This document shows, one piece after another, positions 51,260 through 59,780 of a stretch of DNA of 64,000 bases (positions are counted from its first letter, which is position 1; each line of letters opens with the position of its first letter). The notes below the pieces were generated by a model. The model saw only the letters and a program-made list of their open reading frames with translations. It did not search any database and was not told the DNA's origin. Both the position numbers and the translations under genes were made by a program. Source of the stretch: Fibrobacterota bacterium (GTDB lineage: Bacteria > Fibrobacterota > Chitinivibrionia > Chitinivibrionales > Chitinispirillaceae); contig JAEZKC010000068.1 in the NCBI GenBank assembly GCA_023436205.1, positions 1-64,000 on the forward strand. The letters are read 5' to 3'.

Positions 51260-52633
51260 ATGCTCAAAGAACACTCCTCTTTTCTTAAGCAAACGATTGC
51301 AGGCCTGGATTGCCTGCTCATTCTTGGAGCATTTTACGCCAGCTATTCCTTAACCGGCAAGGATAGAGAGCTGCTCCCCTTTGTTGATTATTGGATTATG
51401 GTTATGGGATTCATGTTCTTTTATCTGTATTTTGCATGGACCCGGTCGCTGTTTTCAATTTTGCAATTCAACTGGATGCATGATCTTTCCTTTCAAGTAG
51501 TCAGGATATTCATCTATGCAAGCCTTCTGGGTGCAGCAGTTCTGTATCTGGTACCTGAAAACCGGAACAGTCGCTATCTCTACATATCCTTTACACTGCT
51601 TTCATTTGCATTTGTCAGTACAGAAAAGTTTATAATGAAATATGTTATTGTAAAGATGCGGAAAAATAACCGCAATACGACACCTGTGGTTGTAGTGGGG
51701 CGTGGACGGTCAGCAGCGCAGATTTGTCAGGAGATCGACTCTCATCCGGAATCGGGATTGAGAGTGATTTACAAAATGGATATAGGGGTTTCTCTCGATG
51801 AATTTGAGAAGGTGATCAGAAACAGCTACGTTGAAGAAGTGCTGTTTTGTGTTCCACGGAAATCCAGAGATGATTTTTCAGTGGATCCCTATTTGAAAGT
51901 TTGTGAGGAGATGGGCAGGCCTGCCAGAGTTTTTATTAATATGTCAAGTATTACCAAGTTTGCCCGTTGGGAATATCACCGGTTTATGGGCAGGCCCACT
52001 CTCATAAGCCATACTGTGGAGCTTGATCCGGATCAGCTCATTTTCAAGCGTATATTTGATGTTGTCGGGGCAATTGCAGGCACTGCTTTGCTTGTTTTCC
52101 TGTATCCCTTTTTAGCTTTGCTTATAAAAGCTACTTCGCGTGGACCGGTTTTTTTCAAACAGGTTAGAGTAGGAAAGAATGGAAAACGATTTGTGATATA
52201 CAAGTTCAGAACGATGAGTTTGGATGCTGAAATTAAAAAAAGAGAGCTGGAGAAATTGAATGAGTGTAAAGGGGCCATATTCAAGGTGAAAAATGATCCT
52301 CGAATTACGGCTGTTGGCCGAGTGCTCAGAAAGCTCAGTCTTGATGAGCTTCCGCAGTTTCTCAATGTGCTTAAAGGTGAAATGTCTCTTGTAGGAACCC
52401 GTCCTCCCACCCCGGATGAAGTGGGGAAATATCAAAAGTGGCATCACCGCCGTATCAGTATTCGTCCAGGAATAACGGGGTTGTGGCAGGTAAGCGGTCG
52501 TAATAAAATTACAGATTTCGATGAAATTGTTAAACTGGATCTTAAATATATTGACAGTTGGAGCATTTGGCTTGATGTCAAAATCATTATCAAAACAATT
52601 CTGGTTGTATTTAAACGTGACAGTGCCTTCTAA
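51260..52633 (+). CDS. Polyprenyl glycosylphosphotransferase (initiating enzyme)
   Basis: The 457-residue protein has four N-terminal membrane helices (about 12-135), a CoA_binding_3-like Rossmann domain (V-V-V-V-G-R-G-R near 148), a fifth helix (about 268-288) and the catalytic bacterial sugar transferase domain. That domain contains Y-K-F-R-T-M near 314, K-L-S-L-D-E-L-P-Q near 358, G-T-R-P-P-T-P near 379 and R-P-G-I-T-G-L-W-Q near 404. It moves a sugar phosphate onto undecaprenyl phosphate to start a glycan chain at the inner membrane. It is the first gene of the exopolysaccharide locus and overlaps the barrel gene that follows. Confidence 0.92.
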   Translation: MLKEHSSFLKQTIAGLDCLLILGAFYASYSLTGKDRELLPFVDYWIMVMGFMFFYLYFAWTRSLFSILQFNWMHDLSFQVVRIFIYASLLGAAVLYLVPENRNSRYLYISFTLLSFAFVSTEKFIMKYVIVKMRKNNRNTTPVVVVGRGRSAAQICQEIDSHPESGLRVIYKMDIGVSLDEFEKVIRNSYVEEVLFCVPRKSRDDFSVDPYLKVCEEMGRPARVFINMSSITKFARWEYHRFMGRPTLISHTVELDPDQLIFKRIFDVVGAIAGTALLVFLYPFLALLIKATSRGPVFFKQVRVGKNGKRFVIYKFRTMSLDAEIKKRELEKLNECKGAIFKVKNDPRITAVGRVLRKLSLDELPQFLNVLKGEMSLVGTRPPTPDEVGKYQKWHHRRISIRPGITGLWQVSGRNKITDFDEIVKLDLKYIDSWSIWLDVKIIIKTILVVFKRDSAF

Positions 52634-54143
52634 TCTATTGCGTGTTTCATTATTGATATTATTGTCGGTTTACGGGGCTTTCGCCTTACCTCTTGACAAT
52701 TGGAGCTCAACCCTCTTTCGATTTGCAGTTGATATGGGAGAAGTGTCCGGCTCGCCTACAGGCATGTTTTGGGATTATATAGACCCCGATACTGCTTTTT
52801 CCTCATTCCTTCCTCATGGTACGGATCACTACCATTGGAGTATCGCTCCTGTAATGAAAGGTGGCTTTAGTACCAGCCAATACAAAGACCAGCAAAACTT
52901 TGGTAAAATCCAAATTCAAAGTCAATTGCAGTACGGAAGATTATCTGTAAATCAGGCTGTGAATGTGGACACAAGATACAACAATGACCAGTACTATCCG
53001 GCTCACCAGACTCGAGAGGCTCGGGGGAGAGTCGATGAAGCCTACATGCAACTTGATTACTCCAGGGGTTTCCTGCGCCTGGGGAGGTTAAACCGAAATT
53101 GGGGACCTTTTCCAGATATCAGCATGGTCCTTTCAGACCAACCTTACTCTTTTGATGCACTGGAGTGGCAGTTCTATTCTTCCTTTTTCGAATTCAGACA
53201 TCTCTTTTCTGCTTTTCCCTATAAAAGATCAAACTGGGACAACATGTGGGAAACAAGCTCCGGATCGCCTCGCAATCGTTTTCTCAGTGCCCATTCCCTC
53301 AATTTTAAAGCTGGTAGCTGGGTAACTTTAGGTTTAACCGAAACGGTAATTTTTGCACGTGAATCAGGGATGCCTGACGTTCAATATTCTAATCCCTTTA
53401 TGCTTTATGCGGTGACTAATCTTAATCAGGAGGGGGATGCCAATCTCATGCTTGCGCTCCAGTGGAGTATTCGCCCTCTGACAGAGAGAATAGAATTAAA
53501 AGGCCAAATAGCTCTTGATGACTTTCAGGTTGATAATTCAGATGAGACCGGAAATCCTACCGACGATGAACCCAATCACTGGGGATTTGCTACCGAGGCT
53601 ATTGTCAGAAATCCTGTGTCTGTAAAGTGGGATAACATTGTAAAAGCAAGGTATGTATATGCTTCGAAATATCTTTATACTGTTCCTGATTTAAATACCA
53701 CAAGGGGTGAGCGATATTCCTTCCTGGGGAAGAGCCTTGGCTTTTCAGATCCTGATATGGATAGAGCAAGCCTGCTTTTTGAATGCAGAGGAAACAATTT
53801 CTGGACTGCAAAGGTCGAAGCAACCTACCAGCGAAAAGGGCAAAAAACCCTCTTAAGTAAATGGGGAGACTCACAGTGGCCTCTGGAAGAAAAAAACAAA
53901 ACCGGGCTTCCACTTGACTATCTTGATCATGATTTTCCGTCTGGAATTGTAGAATATACCGGTGAACTTACACTGGGAGGTTCTGCTTATCTTTGGGGCA
54001 GGGGCGAGCTTAATGTTTCTTTAATTAACCGGTGGGTTAAAAATCGGGATAACATCTTCACCGGCCGATACGAATACTGTCCCTCATTGCTTTTAGGGTT
54101 ATCGTTGCATTACGGAAATATCCACTTGTCACTGCCGAAATGA
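52623..54143 (+). CDS. Outer-membrane barrel protein resembling Wzi capsule-assembly proteins
   Basis: The roughly 506-residue protein has a signal peptide (about 1-20, ending G-A-F-A) and alternating aromatic beta-strand patterns. The segment F-L-R-L-G-R-L-N-R-N-W-G-P, then M-V-L-S-D-Q-P-Y-S-F-D, near 140-165 matches the Wzi-like family signature. Wzi proteins anchor surface polysaccharide at the outer membrane. The start is uncertain: GTG 52623 gives the best signal peptide but lacks a clear Shine-Dalgarno; ATG 52575 and GTG 52617 are alternatives, all overlapping the phosphotransferase gene. Its stop overlaps the next ATG (ATGA). Confidence 0.75.
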   Translation: MPSNLLRVSLLILLSVYGAFALPLDNWSSTLFRFAVDMGEVSGSPTGMFWDYIDPDTAFSSFLPHGTDHYHWSIAPVMKGGFSTSQYKDQQNFGKIQIQSQLQYGRLSVNQAVNVDTRYNNDQYYPAHQTREARGRVDEAYMQLDYSRGFLRLGRLNRNWGPFPDISMVLSDQPYSFDALEWQFYSSFFEFRHLFSAFPYKRSNWDNMWETSSGSPRNRFLSAHSLNFKAGSWVTLGLTETVIFARESGMPDVQYSNPFMLYAVTNLNQEGDANLMLALQWSIRPLTERIELKGQIALDDFQVDNSDETGNPTDDEPNHWGFATEAIVRNPVSVKWDNIVKARYVYASKYLYTVPDLNTTRGERYSFLGKSLGFSDPDMDRASLLFECRGNNFWTAKVEATYQRKGQKTLLSKWGDSQWPLEEKNKTGLPLDYLDHDFPSGIVEYTGELTLGGSAYLWGRGELNVSLINRWVKNRDNIFTGRYEYCPSLLLGLSLHYGNIHLSLPK

Positions 54144-54883
54144 GCTGTTTTATGGATCAGACTGAATTAGAAACCAACAAAGAGCCGCTTGCCATTCCTC
54201 GTTCGGCATTGCTGATTCATGAATCAATTGTAAGAGAGCTGGAGTCTTTGCTGGCTTTGCAGGTGGTCAGCCCACTTGAAAGCTCATTTAGAATTGGTTT
54301 TGAGAAGATTCTTTCTTTGTTTGAATTGTACCAGAATAGAGTCGTTGTATCAAACGGTAATCAAGTTACATGTGGAAAAGGCTGTTCCTGGTGTTGTTTT
54401 CACTGGGTGGAGGATGTAAACTCGTTTGAAGCGGAAATCATTGCCGATTTCATAAAAAAGCAGATGACTTTGGAGCAGGTGAAAAATATTGCGGCTACAT
54501 GCAGGGAAGATGAAGCTGCCTTGGAAAGACTGGACAATATCATAAATGAAAAAATCGCTCAGCTTGAAGGTGAGAGGGAAATCGATACCACGCTTCTGTT
54601 GTTGTCGTCCTACTATCAGCTGGAGCGTCCCTGCCCTCTTTTGGGACCAGATGGGTCCTGCTCCGTTTATCCGGTGAGACCTCTCACCTGTCGAGTATAC
54701 ATGAGTTTTTCCGATCCGGTTCGCTGTGCACCGGCGAATATTAATGATGGAGAAGTCGTCACCTATATTCTTGATCTGGAAGAAAAAGCTAACGCCATCA
54801 TCGACAAGCTTCACTTTCGCTTCTGCAGATTTGAAGGGGATACCGGACTGAGGTCCGCGTTATTAAAATATTTGACGAACTGA
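54140..54883 (+). CDS. YkgJ-family cysteine-cluster protein
   Basis: The 247-residue protein contains the paired cysteine groups of the CxxCxxCC family: C-G-K-G-C-S-W-C-C near 74-82 and C-P-L-L-G-P-D-G-S-C near 165 with Y-P-V-R-P-L-T-C-R near 180 and a later Cys. These are thought to bind zinc or iron. The molecular role is unknown. Its ATG overlaps the barrel gene's stop, so translation is coupled. Convergent with the RG-rich gene at 54888, only 4 bp apart. Confidence 0.85.
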   Translation: MSCFMDQTELETNKEPLAIPRSALLIHESIVRELESLLALQVVSPLESSFRIGFEKILSLFELYQNRVVVSNGNQVTCGKGCSWCCFHWVEDVNSFEAEIIADFIKKQMTLEQVKNIAATCREDEAALERLDNIINEKIAQLEGEREIDTTLLLLSSYYQLERPCPLLGPDGSCSVYPVRPLTCRVYMSFSDPVRCAPANINDGEVVTYILDLEEKANAIIDKLHFRFCRFEGDTGLRSALLKYLTN

Positions 54884-54887
54884 TTTA

Positions 54888-55424
54888 TCAATAACGTTTT
54901 CCGGGGCCCTTTGAAGAACGTACAACCCGTCTGCCTCCGGTAGTCGGCCGGCTTCCGGTTGTTTTTTCACCTCGGGTTTCTTGACGTCTTCTCTGCCCTT
55001 CAGGTCTGGTACCTCGTCTTCCAAAGGACTCCTCACCCCGAGATTCTGTTGACCACTGTTTCCTAGGGCCGTTAGAATGTTTTTTGAACCCTTCGCCACC
55101 TCTGGATTGAGAAAAACTTTCCCAGCGCTTTTCCCCTCTGGATTCTGTTTTGTTTCCACGAGGGGGGCGATTGGTAAATTCTCCGGTACGTCTCTTTTCG
55201 GGATATTCACCTCTTGCTTTTCGGGGAAAGCCGCTTCTGCGCTCACCTTCCGGCCTGCCGTATTGTTCTGTTCTGCGTCCGAAACCCCGATCTTCCACTC
55301 CATGCCTGGGGAAGCGCTTTTCAGTTCTTAGATTGGCCTTTAACGCGGCCACGATATCTTCCAGTGTAGCGTCTTCCGGAATTCTTTGAATGATACGGAT
55401 GGCATCCTGTCTGATTCTAGGCAT
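54888..55424 (-). CDS. Arg/Gly-rich disordered protein with antitoxin-like N-terminal helix pair
   Basis: The 178-residue protein has two parts. Residues 1-30 (M-P-R-I-R-Q-D-A-I...I-P-E-D-A-T-L-E-D-I-V-A-A-L) resemble the short helical module found in small antitoxin-like proteins (L-P-E-D-A-T-W-E-D-I). The remaining ~145 residues are highly basic and low-complexity, rich in R-G, R-R, G-E and S-R-G blocks, like RGG-type RNA-binding tails. AAGGAG before ATG 55424 fixes the start. Function is unknown; RNA or DNA binding is inference. It is transcribed downstream of the DUF4168 gene. Confidence 0.72.
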   Translation of the reverse strand: MPRIRQDAIRIIQRIPEDATLEDIVAALKANLRTEKRFPRHGVEDRGFGRRTEQYGRPEGERRSGFPRKARGEYPEKRRTGEFTNRPPRGNKTESRGEKRWESFSQSRGGEGFKKHSNGPRKQWSTESRGEESFGRRGTRPEGQRRRQETRGEKTTGSRPTTGGRRVVRSSKGPGKRY

Positions 55425-55542
55425 TAATTTATCTCCTTGAGGTCTGTTTTGTGGGGACATCTGAGCTTTGAATCACATCAGAAGTAGCTAAGTTTTGGTA
55501 CAATATAAATTACGAGCAATATTTATACTGAGTTTGGTAGAG

Positions 55543-55570
55543 AAGAGTGACAGAATGGTCTGTCACTCTT
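55543..55570 (-). terminator. Hairpin terminator after the DUF4168 gene
   Basis: AAGAGTGACAGA and TCTGTCACTCTT form a perfect 12-bp stem with a 4-nt loop, 14 bp past the minus-strand stop at 55584. No long U-run follows. Confidence 0.75.
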
Positions 55571-55583
55571 GATTCCTATTAAG

Positions 55584-56075
55584 TTAGCCCTGCTTTTCAG
55601 TCATCATTTCATTGTATTTCTTCTGACTTTCAGGCGAATTCTGCAGAGTATTGGCGATTTCTTCATATTTTTGGGGAGTCAGTCCCAACTCTTTGATTAC
55701 TGCCAGTCCCTTTTCCTGAAGTTTCTGGTTGAGGGCGTCGACCTTTTCGGAAACTTTGCTCATCTTGGCAAGTTCATCCTTGGAGGCCATTTTTGCCTTT
55801 TCAGTATTGTCTTTTGCAGTGGTGATTTCCACAAACCGGTCTACTGTCATGCCATGGTCTTGAATGACCTTCACCATCTCTTTTTCCGCCTCAGACTGGA
55901 TCTTAAACATGCGCTTGTTTACTTCGACGAAGCTTACCAGGTCCTTATCATTGACCGGTGTGGCTTTGGGCTCGCCCAGTCCGGGAATCGACCCGACCCC
56001 GGTCATCACCAGCATGAGTGCGATCAGGCCGCCTATAACTATTGAGGGCCACTTCATTTTCTGAATCTTAAACAT
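55584..56075 (-). CDS. Exported/membrane-anchored DUF4168 protein
   Basis: The 163-residue protein has an N-terminal hydrophobic segment (about 8-28), then a helical, charged body. The C-terminal L-N-Q-K-L-Q-E-K-G...I-K-E-L-G-L-T-P-Q-K-Y-E-E-I-A region (about 115-145) fits the DUF4168 pattern, where a glycine-helix-Y motif is repeated. DUF4168 proteins are small envelope proteins of unknown role. AAGGAG precedes ATG 56075; an outer TTG adds one residue only. It has its own terminator and is divergent from the DegT gene. Confidence 0.78.
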   Translation of the reverse strand: MFKIQKMKWPSIVIGGLIALMLVMTGVGSIPGLGEPKATPVNDKDLVSFVEVNKRMFKIQSEAEKEMVKVIQDHGMTVDRFVEITTAKDNTEKAKMASKDELAKMSKVSEKVDALNQKLQEKGLAVIKELGLTPQKYEEIANTLQNSPESQKKYNEMMTEKQG

Positions 56076-56215
56076 CAACGCTCCTTGAAAGTTGATTAGT
56101 GATTTGCGGTTCAGTTTGAGAAGATTAACGCCCGAAGGGGGATATTGTTGTGGAGAAAATGCTTTTTGATGATCCAGTTTTTTGAAATCGTCCTAGGAAA
56201 TGGTATTTTTATATC

Positions 56216-57394
56216 ATGCTAGAAACTCAAAAGAATACCCTTGTTCGAAGTCGTGATGAATTCCTTGTTTTCGGCTCACCAGCTATGGGTGAGGAGGAAA
56301 TAGAGGAGGTCGTGAAGTCAATGAGAAGCGGCTGGCTGGGAACCGGACCCAAAGTGGCCCAGTTCGAGTCAGACTTCGCGGCTTACCGTCAAGCACCTTT
56401 TTCGGTTGCCGTAAATTCCTGTACAGCGGCGCTGCATTTGAGTCTGCTTGCGATTAAGCTTGAGCCGGGTGATGAAGTGATAACCACCCCACTCACCTTT
56501 TGTGCTACTGTCAATGCCATAATCCACGCGGGAGCAACGCCGGTTCTTGCCGATGTGGATGAGCAGACCATGAATATCGATCCGGTTCAGATTGAACGAA
56601 AGATAACTTCCAGAACTAAAGCTGTTGTGCCGGTGCATTTTGCTGGGCGGCCATGTGAAATGGATTCCATTATGGCTCTCGCCCGGAAATACAATCTTAA
56701 GGTCATAGAAGATTGCGCTCATGCTATTGAAACCGAGTATAATGGAAAACCAGTCGGTACGATTGGTGATTTTGGCTGTTTCAGCTTTTATGTAACGAAA
56801 AATGTGGTTACTGGTGAAGGCGGAATGATTCTCTGTAAAAGAGAGGAGGATGCCGCTAGGCTAAAAATGTTGGCCCTGCATGGAATGAGTAAGGATGCCT
56901 GGAAACGGTTTAGTGATGAAGGATACAGGCACTATCAAGTGGTCGAGTGTGGGTTTAAGTACAACATGATGGATTTGCAGGCAGCCATTGGTATTCATCA
57001 GCTTAAGCGTGTGGAACAGTACTGGTTGAGAAGACAGGAGATCTGGAGCCGGTATGATGAGGCTTTTGTTGACCTTCCGGTGCAGACCCCATTGCCTGCT
57101 CTGGATGGTACAAAGAATGGTCTTCATCTGTATACTCTACTCATCGAAGAAGCTCGAACCGGTTTTGGCAGAGACAGTTTTTTGCAGCATATGACTTCAA
57201 TGAATATCGGCATCGGAGTGCATTATCTGAGTCTGCCGGAGCATCCGTTTTATCAGGAAAGATTTGGATGGAGGCCCCAGGATTATCCCAATGCAACTCG
57301 GATCGGCAGAACTACCGTAAGCATTCCTCTTTCGGCCAAGCTCAGTGACGTTGATATGGATGATGTTATACGGGCGGTGCGGGCAGCTTTTTAG
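56216..57394 (+). CDS. DegT/DnrJ/EryC1/StrS-type sugar aminotransferase
   Basis: The 392-residue protein is a PLP enzyme of the sugar aminotransferase family. It has G-S-P-A-M-G-E-E-E-I near residue 20, N-S-C-T-A-A-L-H near 66, an E-D-C-A-H-A-I-E segment near 164 and F-Y-V-T-K-N-V-V-T-G-E-G-G near 185 holding the PLP lysine. It should aminate a keto-sugar nucleotide for the surface glycan; the T-K-N-x-x-T-G-E-G-G form fits the 4-amino-sugar subgroup. It stands 140 bp from the divergent DUF4168 gene and is followed by a long palindrome. Confidence 0.9.
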   Translation: MLETQKNTLVRSRDEFLVFGSPAMGEEEIEEVVKSMRSGWLGTGPKVAQFESDFAAYRQAPFSVAVNSCTAALHLSLLAIKLEPGDEVITTPLTFCATVNAIIHAGATPVLADVDEQTMNIDPVQIERKITSRTKAVVPVHFAGRPCEMDSIMALARKYNLKVIEDCAHAIETEYNGKPVGTIGDFGCFSFYVTKNVVTGEGGMILCKREEDAARLKMLALHGMSKDAWKRFSDEGYRHYQVVECGFKYNMMDLQAAIGIHQLKRVEQYWLRRQEIWSRYDEAFVDLPVQTPLPALDGTKNGLHLYTLLIEEARTGFGRDSFLQHMTSMNIGIGVHYLSLPEHPFYQERFGWRPQDYPNATRIGRTTVSIPLSAKLSDVDMDDVIRAVRAAF

Positions 57395-57398
57395 AATT

Positions 57399-57424
57399 CA
57401 GGTCACAGCAGCTGCTGTGACCTG
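57399..57424. promoter_or_regulatory. 26-bp perfect palindrome between the aminotransferase and wzz genes
   Basis: CAGGTCACAGCAG is followed directly by its exact reverse complement CTGCTGTGACCTG, with no spacer. It starts 5 bp after the DegT stop and lies 125 bp before the Wzz-like start. As RNA it would form an 11-bp stem with a 4-nt loop but no U-run follows. It could be a terminator, or an operator for a dimeric regulator. Confidence 0.7.
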
Positions 57425-57548
57425 CTGATAACTTGCCCCACAATTTCGATTAATGGTATTTTTGACAATACAGGGTAGACATTTTCATGAAAATGCTTCA
57501 GGTGACTGCCCGATTCTCTCAAAATAGAATACTTGCTTCGGAAGAAAA

Positions 57549-58496
57549 ATGAATCCAGTGAAAATAGAATCAAAAGTCACCGGGACTGATATGGTGGGGC
57601 AGTCAGGCTTGAAAAGATATTCTGATGAAATCAATATGCTTGAGTATGTCCGCGTTGTTCTCAAACGAAAGGTACTGATAGTTGGCCTGACCTTTTTTGG
57701 ATTGATAGGGGGTTTTACTGCCGCTTTGGTCAAAGGACCTACTTTCGTGGCTGAAGCAGTGATTGCAGCCAAGGAGCAGGAGGGGCAGGCTGCTGCCTCC
57801 AACTTGTCTGCTTTGGGAGCAATCGGGGGCCTTGTTGCGAGTCAGTTCAACATGGTGGGGAGTCCCGGTCTGGACAAAATCGATATCATTTTGAACAGTC
57901 GAAAATTCAATGCGGAAATGATAGAAAAGTACGACCTGCTTCCTGCAATCTATGCCCAGTTGCGGCCGGATCTTTACAAGAAGCACTATGATACCATAAG
58001 CAACAGCTGGGATGAACAGTTTCCCGAGCCGAAAATCCTTGGGGTCGGCAAGAAACTCAAAGAAGAATTCCTTCAAAAGGAAACTCATAAGAATAAAACT
58101 ATGACCTTGAGAGTTGAAAGCGGAGACTCTCTGTTCAGTGAAACTTTACTTGCAAAATACCTTGAATATCTCAATTATTACATTCAAACTAGTGTGAGAT
58201 CGGAAGCAAAGGGAAATGTTGTGTATCTGGAAAACCAGCTTTTAAGTATTTCAGACCCTCTGCTCAGAGAAAAGCTGCAGGGAATGATCGCTTTGGAAGT
58301 GGAAAAGGTGATGCTTGTCAGCAAGGAAGCTTTTATGATAATTGATCCGCAATATTGTTCAAAGCAGCATAAGGAAAAGAAACTCTACCCTGTAGTGTTT
58401 TCCTTTGCCTTGTTTTTCATGAGTGCTACCTTTATCATTTTCCTGCATGCGTTAAAAAGAGAAAGAGAGCTTTTTCGATTGAAGTCCGCTGATTGA
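57549..58496 (+). CDS. Wzz-type chain-length determinant
   Basis: The 315-residue protein has the polysaccharide co-polymerase layout: a cytosolic N-terminus with Y-V-R-V-V-L-K-R near 33, membrane helix 1 (about 43-62), a periplasmic helical domain (about 65-280) and membrane helix 2 (about 286-304). A proline before helix 2 (D-P-Q-Y-C, then Y-P-V) matches the usual region. There is no tyrosine kinase domain. It should control glycan chain length together with the Wzy-like protein at 60844. Confidence 0.85.
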   Translation: MNPVKIESKVTGTDMVGQSGLKRYSDEINMLEYVRVVLKRKVLIVGLTFFGLIGGFTAALVKGPTFVAEAVIAAKEQEGQAAASNLSALGAIGGLVASQFNMVGSPGLDKIDIILNSRKFNAEMIEKYDLLPAIYAQLRPDLYKKHYDTISNSWDEQFPEPKILGVGKKLKEEFLQKETHKNKTMTLRVESGDSLFSETLLAKYLEYLNYYIQTSVRSEAKGNVVYLENQLLSISDPLLREKLQGMIALEVEKVMLVSKEAFMIIDPQYCSKQHKEKKLYPVVFSFALFFMSATFIIFLHALKRERELFRLKSAD

Positions 58497-58597
58497 TATT
58501 ACCCAGCCTCCAACATATTCATGCAATCATTGTCTTCTGTTCTGATCATTATTGGAACTGACTGGTTTAACAAACGTCATAGAATGTTTAGGGATTT

Positions 58598-59749
58598 ATG
58601 CTAATAGAAATTAGAAACGTGGGTTTTGTCAATAAAGGTGCAGAGCTCATGCTGCATGCTATTATAGGTGCTGTTTCGGGAGAACTTCCGAATGCTGCGT
58701 TCGTCATGGCTCCGGAAAAGACACTTAGACCTTATTCTAAAAGGGCTGAGCTGAAACTGCTGCAGAAGGCCTGGTACTGGCGGTTCGGCTTTCAATGGGG
58801 GTGTTTGGCTCGTTTTATACCAAGAAGATTGCTTGAAATGTACGGCATCGTTAGAGAAGAGGACCTGGATATGGTGCTGGATGCCTCTGGTTTCTGTTAC
58901 AGCGATCAATTCGCTCCTCAGCGCAGCATTGAAATGGCCTGCTCTTGTAAGAGGTGGAAAAAGAATGGAACCAAGGTGATTCTTTTACCGCAGGCATTTG
59001 GGCCTTTCGAAAATAGAAAAACCAGGGATGCTATCAGAGTTGTAGCAGATTGTGCTGACCTTATCTTTGCCCGTGATGAGATATCGTTGAAATATCTAAC
59101 GGATGCTGTAGGGGAGAGAAAAAATATTCAGATGGCCCCGGATTTCACAAATCTACTATCGGGAATTGAGCCCCAAGGGTTTGAGAGTGAAAAGAACAGT
59201 TTCTGTATAATTCCAAACTGCAGAATGATGGATAAAACATCTCCTGAGATTGCAGGAGCTTATTTGCCCTTTCTGATTACATGTGCTAAGCATTTACTTG
59301 AAAGAGATCAAAAGCCGTTTCTGCTTGTCCATGAAGGGGAAGCCGATTATCGATTGGCACAAAACGTAAGCGAAGCACTGAATGGCAGACTTCCGATTAT
59401 TAGAGAAGAAGACCCAAGGAGGATTAAAGGCATCCTTGGTAGCTGTAAAGGTACTTTAGGCAGCCGCTACCACGGTTTGATTAGTGCATTAAGTCAGGGT
59501 GTACCTGCGCTGGCAACGGGCTGGAGCCATAAGTACGGGTTGTTGTTCCGGGAATATGGATTTGAGCAGGGACTTGTGGACTTGACTCTTCCTGAAGAAA
59601 ATATCAAGCAGAAACTAGATTTGCTTGTTGAAACACAATCCCGCCAATCGATTATAAATTCTATTTTGGCCAAATCTCTCGAATTAAAAAACCGTTCGCG
59701 GGAAATGTGGCGGATGGTATTCAACCGATTGCTGACGAAGAACAGTTAA
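58598..59749 (+). CDS. Polysaccharide pyruvyl transferase family protein
   Basis: The 383-residue protein fits the family: N-K-G-A-E-L-M-L near 12, the V-L-D-A-S-G-F-C-Y-S-D-Q segment near 92, L-L-P-Q-A-F-G-P-F near 129, F-A-R-D-E-I-S near 158, and L-G-S-R-Y-H-G-L-I-S-A-L near 285 with the conserved R-x-H. Members add ketal-linked pyruvate, or act as related transferases, on surface sugars. The gene starts 102 bp after wzz, and a GT2 gene follows after 31 bp, consistent with one transcript. Confidence 0.87.
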   Translation: MLIEIRNVGFVNKGAELMLHAIIGAVSGELPNAAFVMAPEKTLRPYSKRAELKLLQKAWYWRFGFQWGCLARFIPRRLLEMYGIVREEDLDMVLDASGFCYSDQFAPQRSIEMACSCKRWKKNGTKVILLPQAFGPFENRKTRDAIRVVADCADLIFARDEISLKYLTDAVGERKNIQMAPDFTNLLSGIEPQGFESEKNSFCIIPNCRMMDKTSPEIAGAYLPFLITCAKHLLERDQKPFLLVHEGEADYRLAQNVSEALNGRLPIIREEDPRRIKGILGSCKGTLGSRYHGLISALSQGVPALATGWSHKYGLLFREYGFEQGLVDLTLPEENIKQKLDLLVETQSRQSIINSILAKSLELKNRSREMWRMVFNRLLTKNS

Positions 59750-59780
59750 AAGGTCAGGCATCGGCTTTCATTTCCAGTAT

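Noticed and set aside
54863..55303. 146-codon minus-strand frame overlapping the RG-rich gene
   Set aside because: It has no ribosome binding site and is a frame-shifted reading of the low-complexity tail; the RG-rich frame has AAGGAG and a conserved-looking N-terminus.
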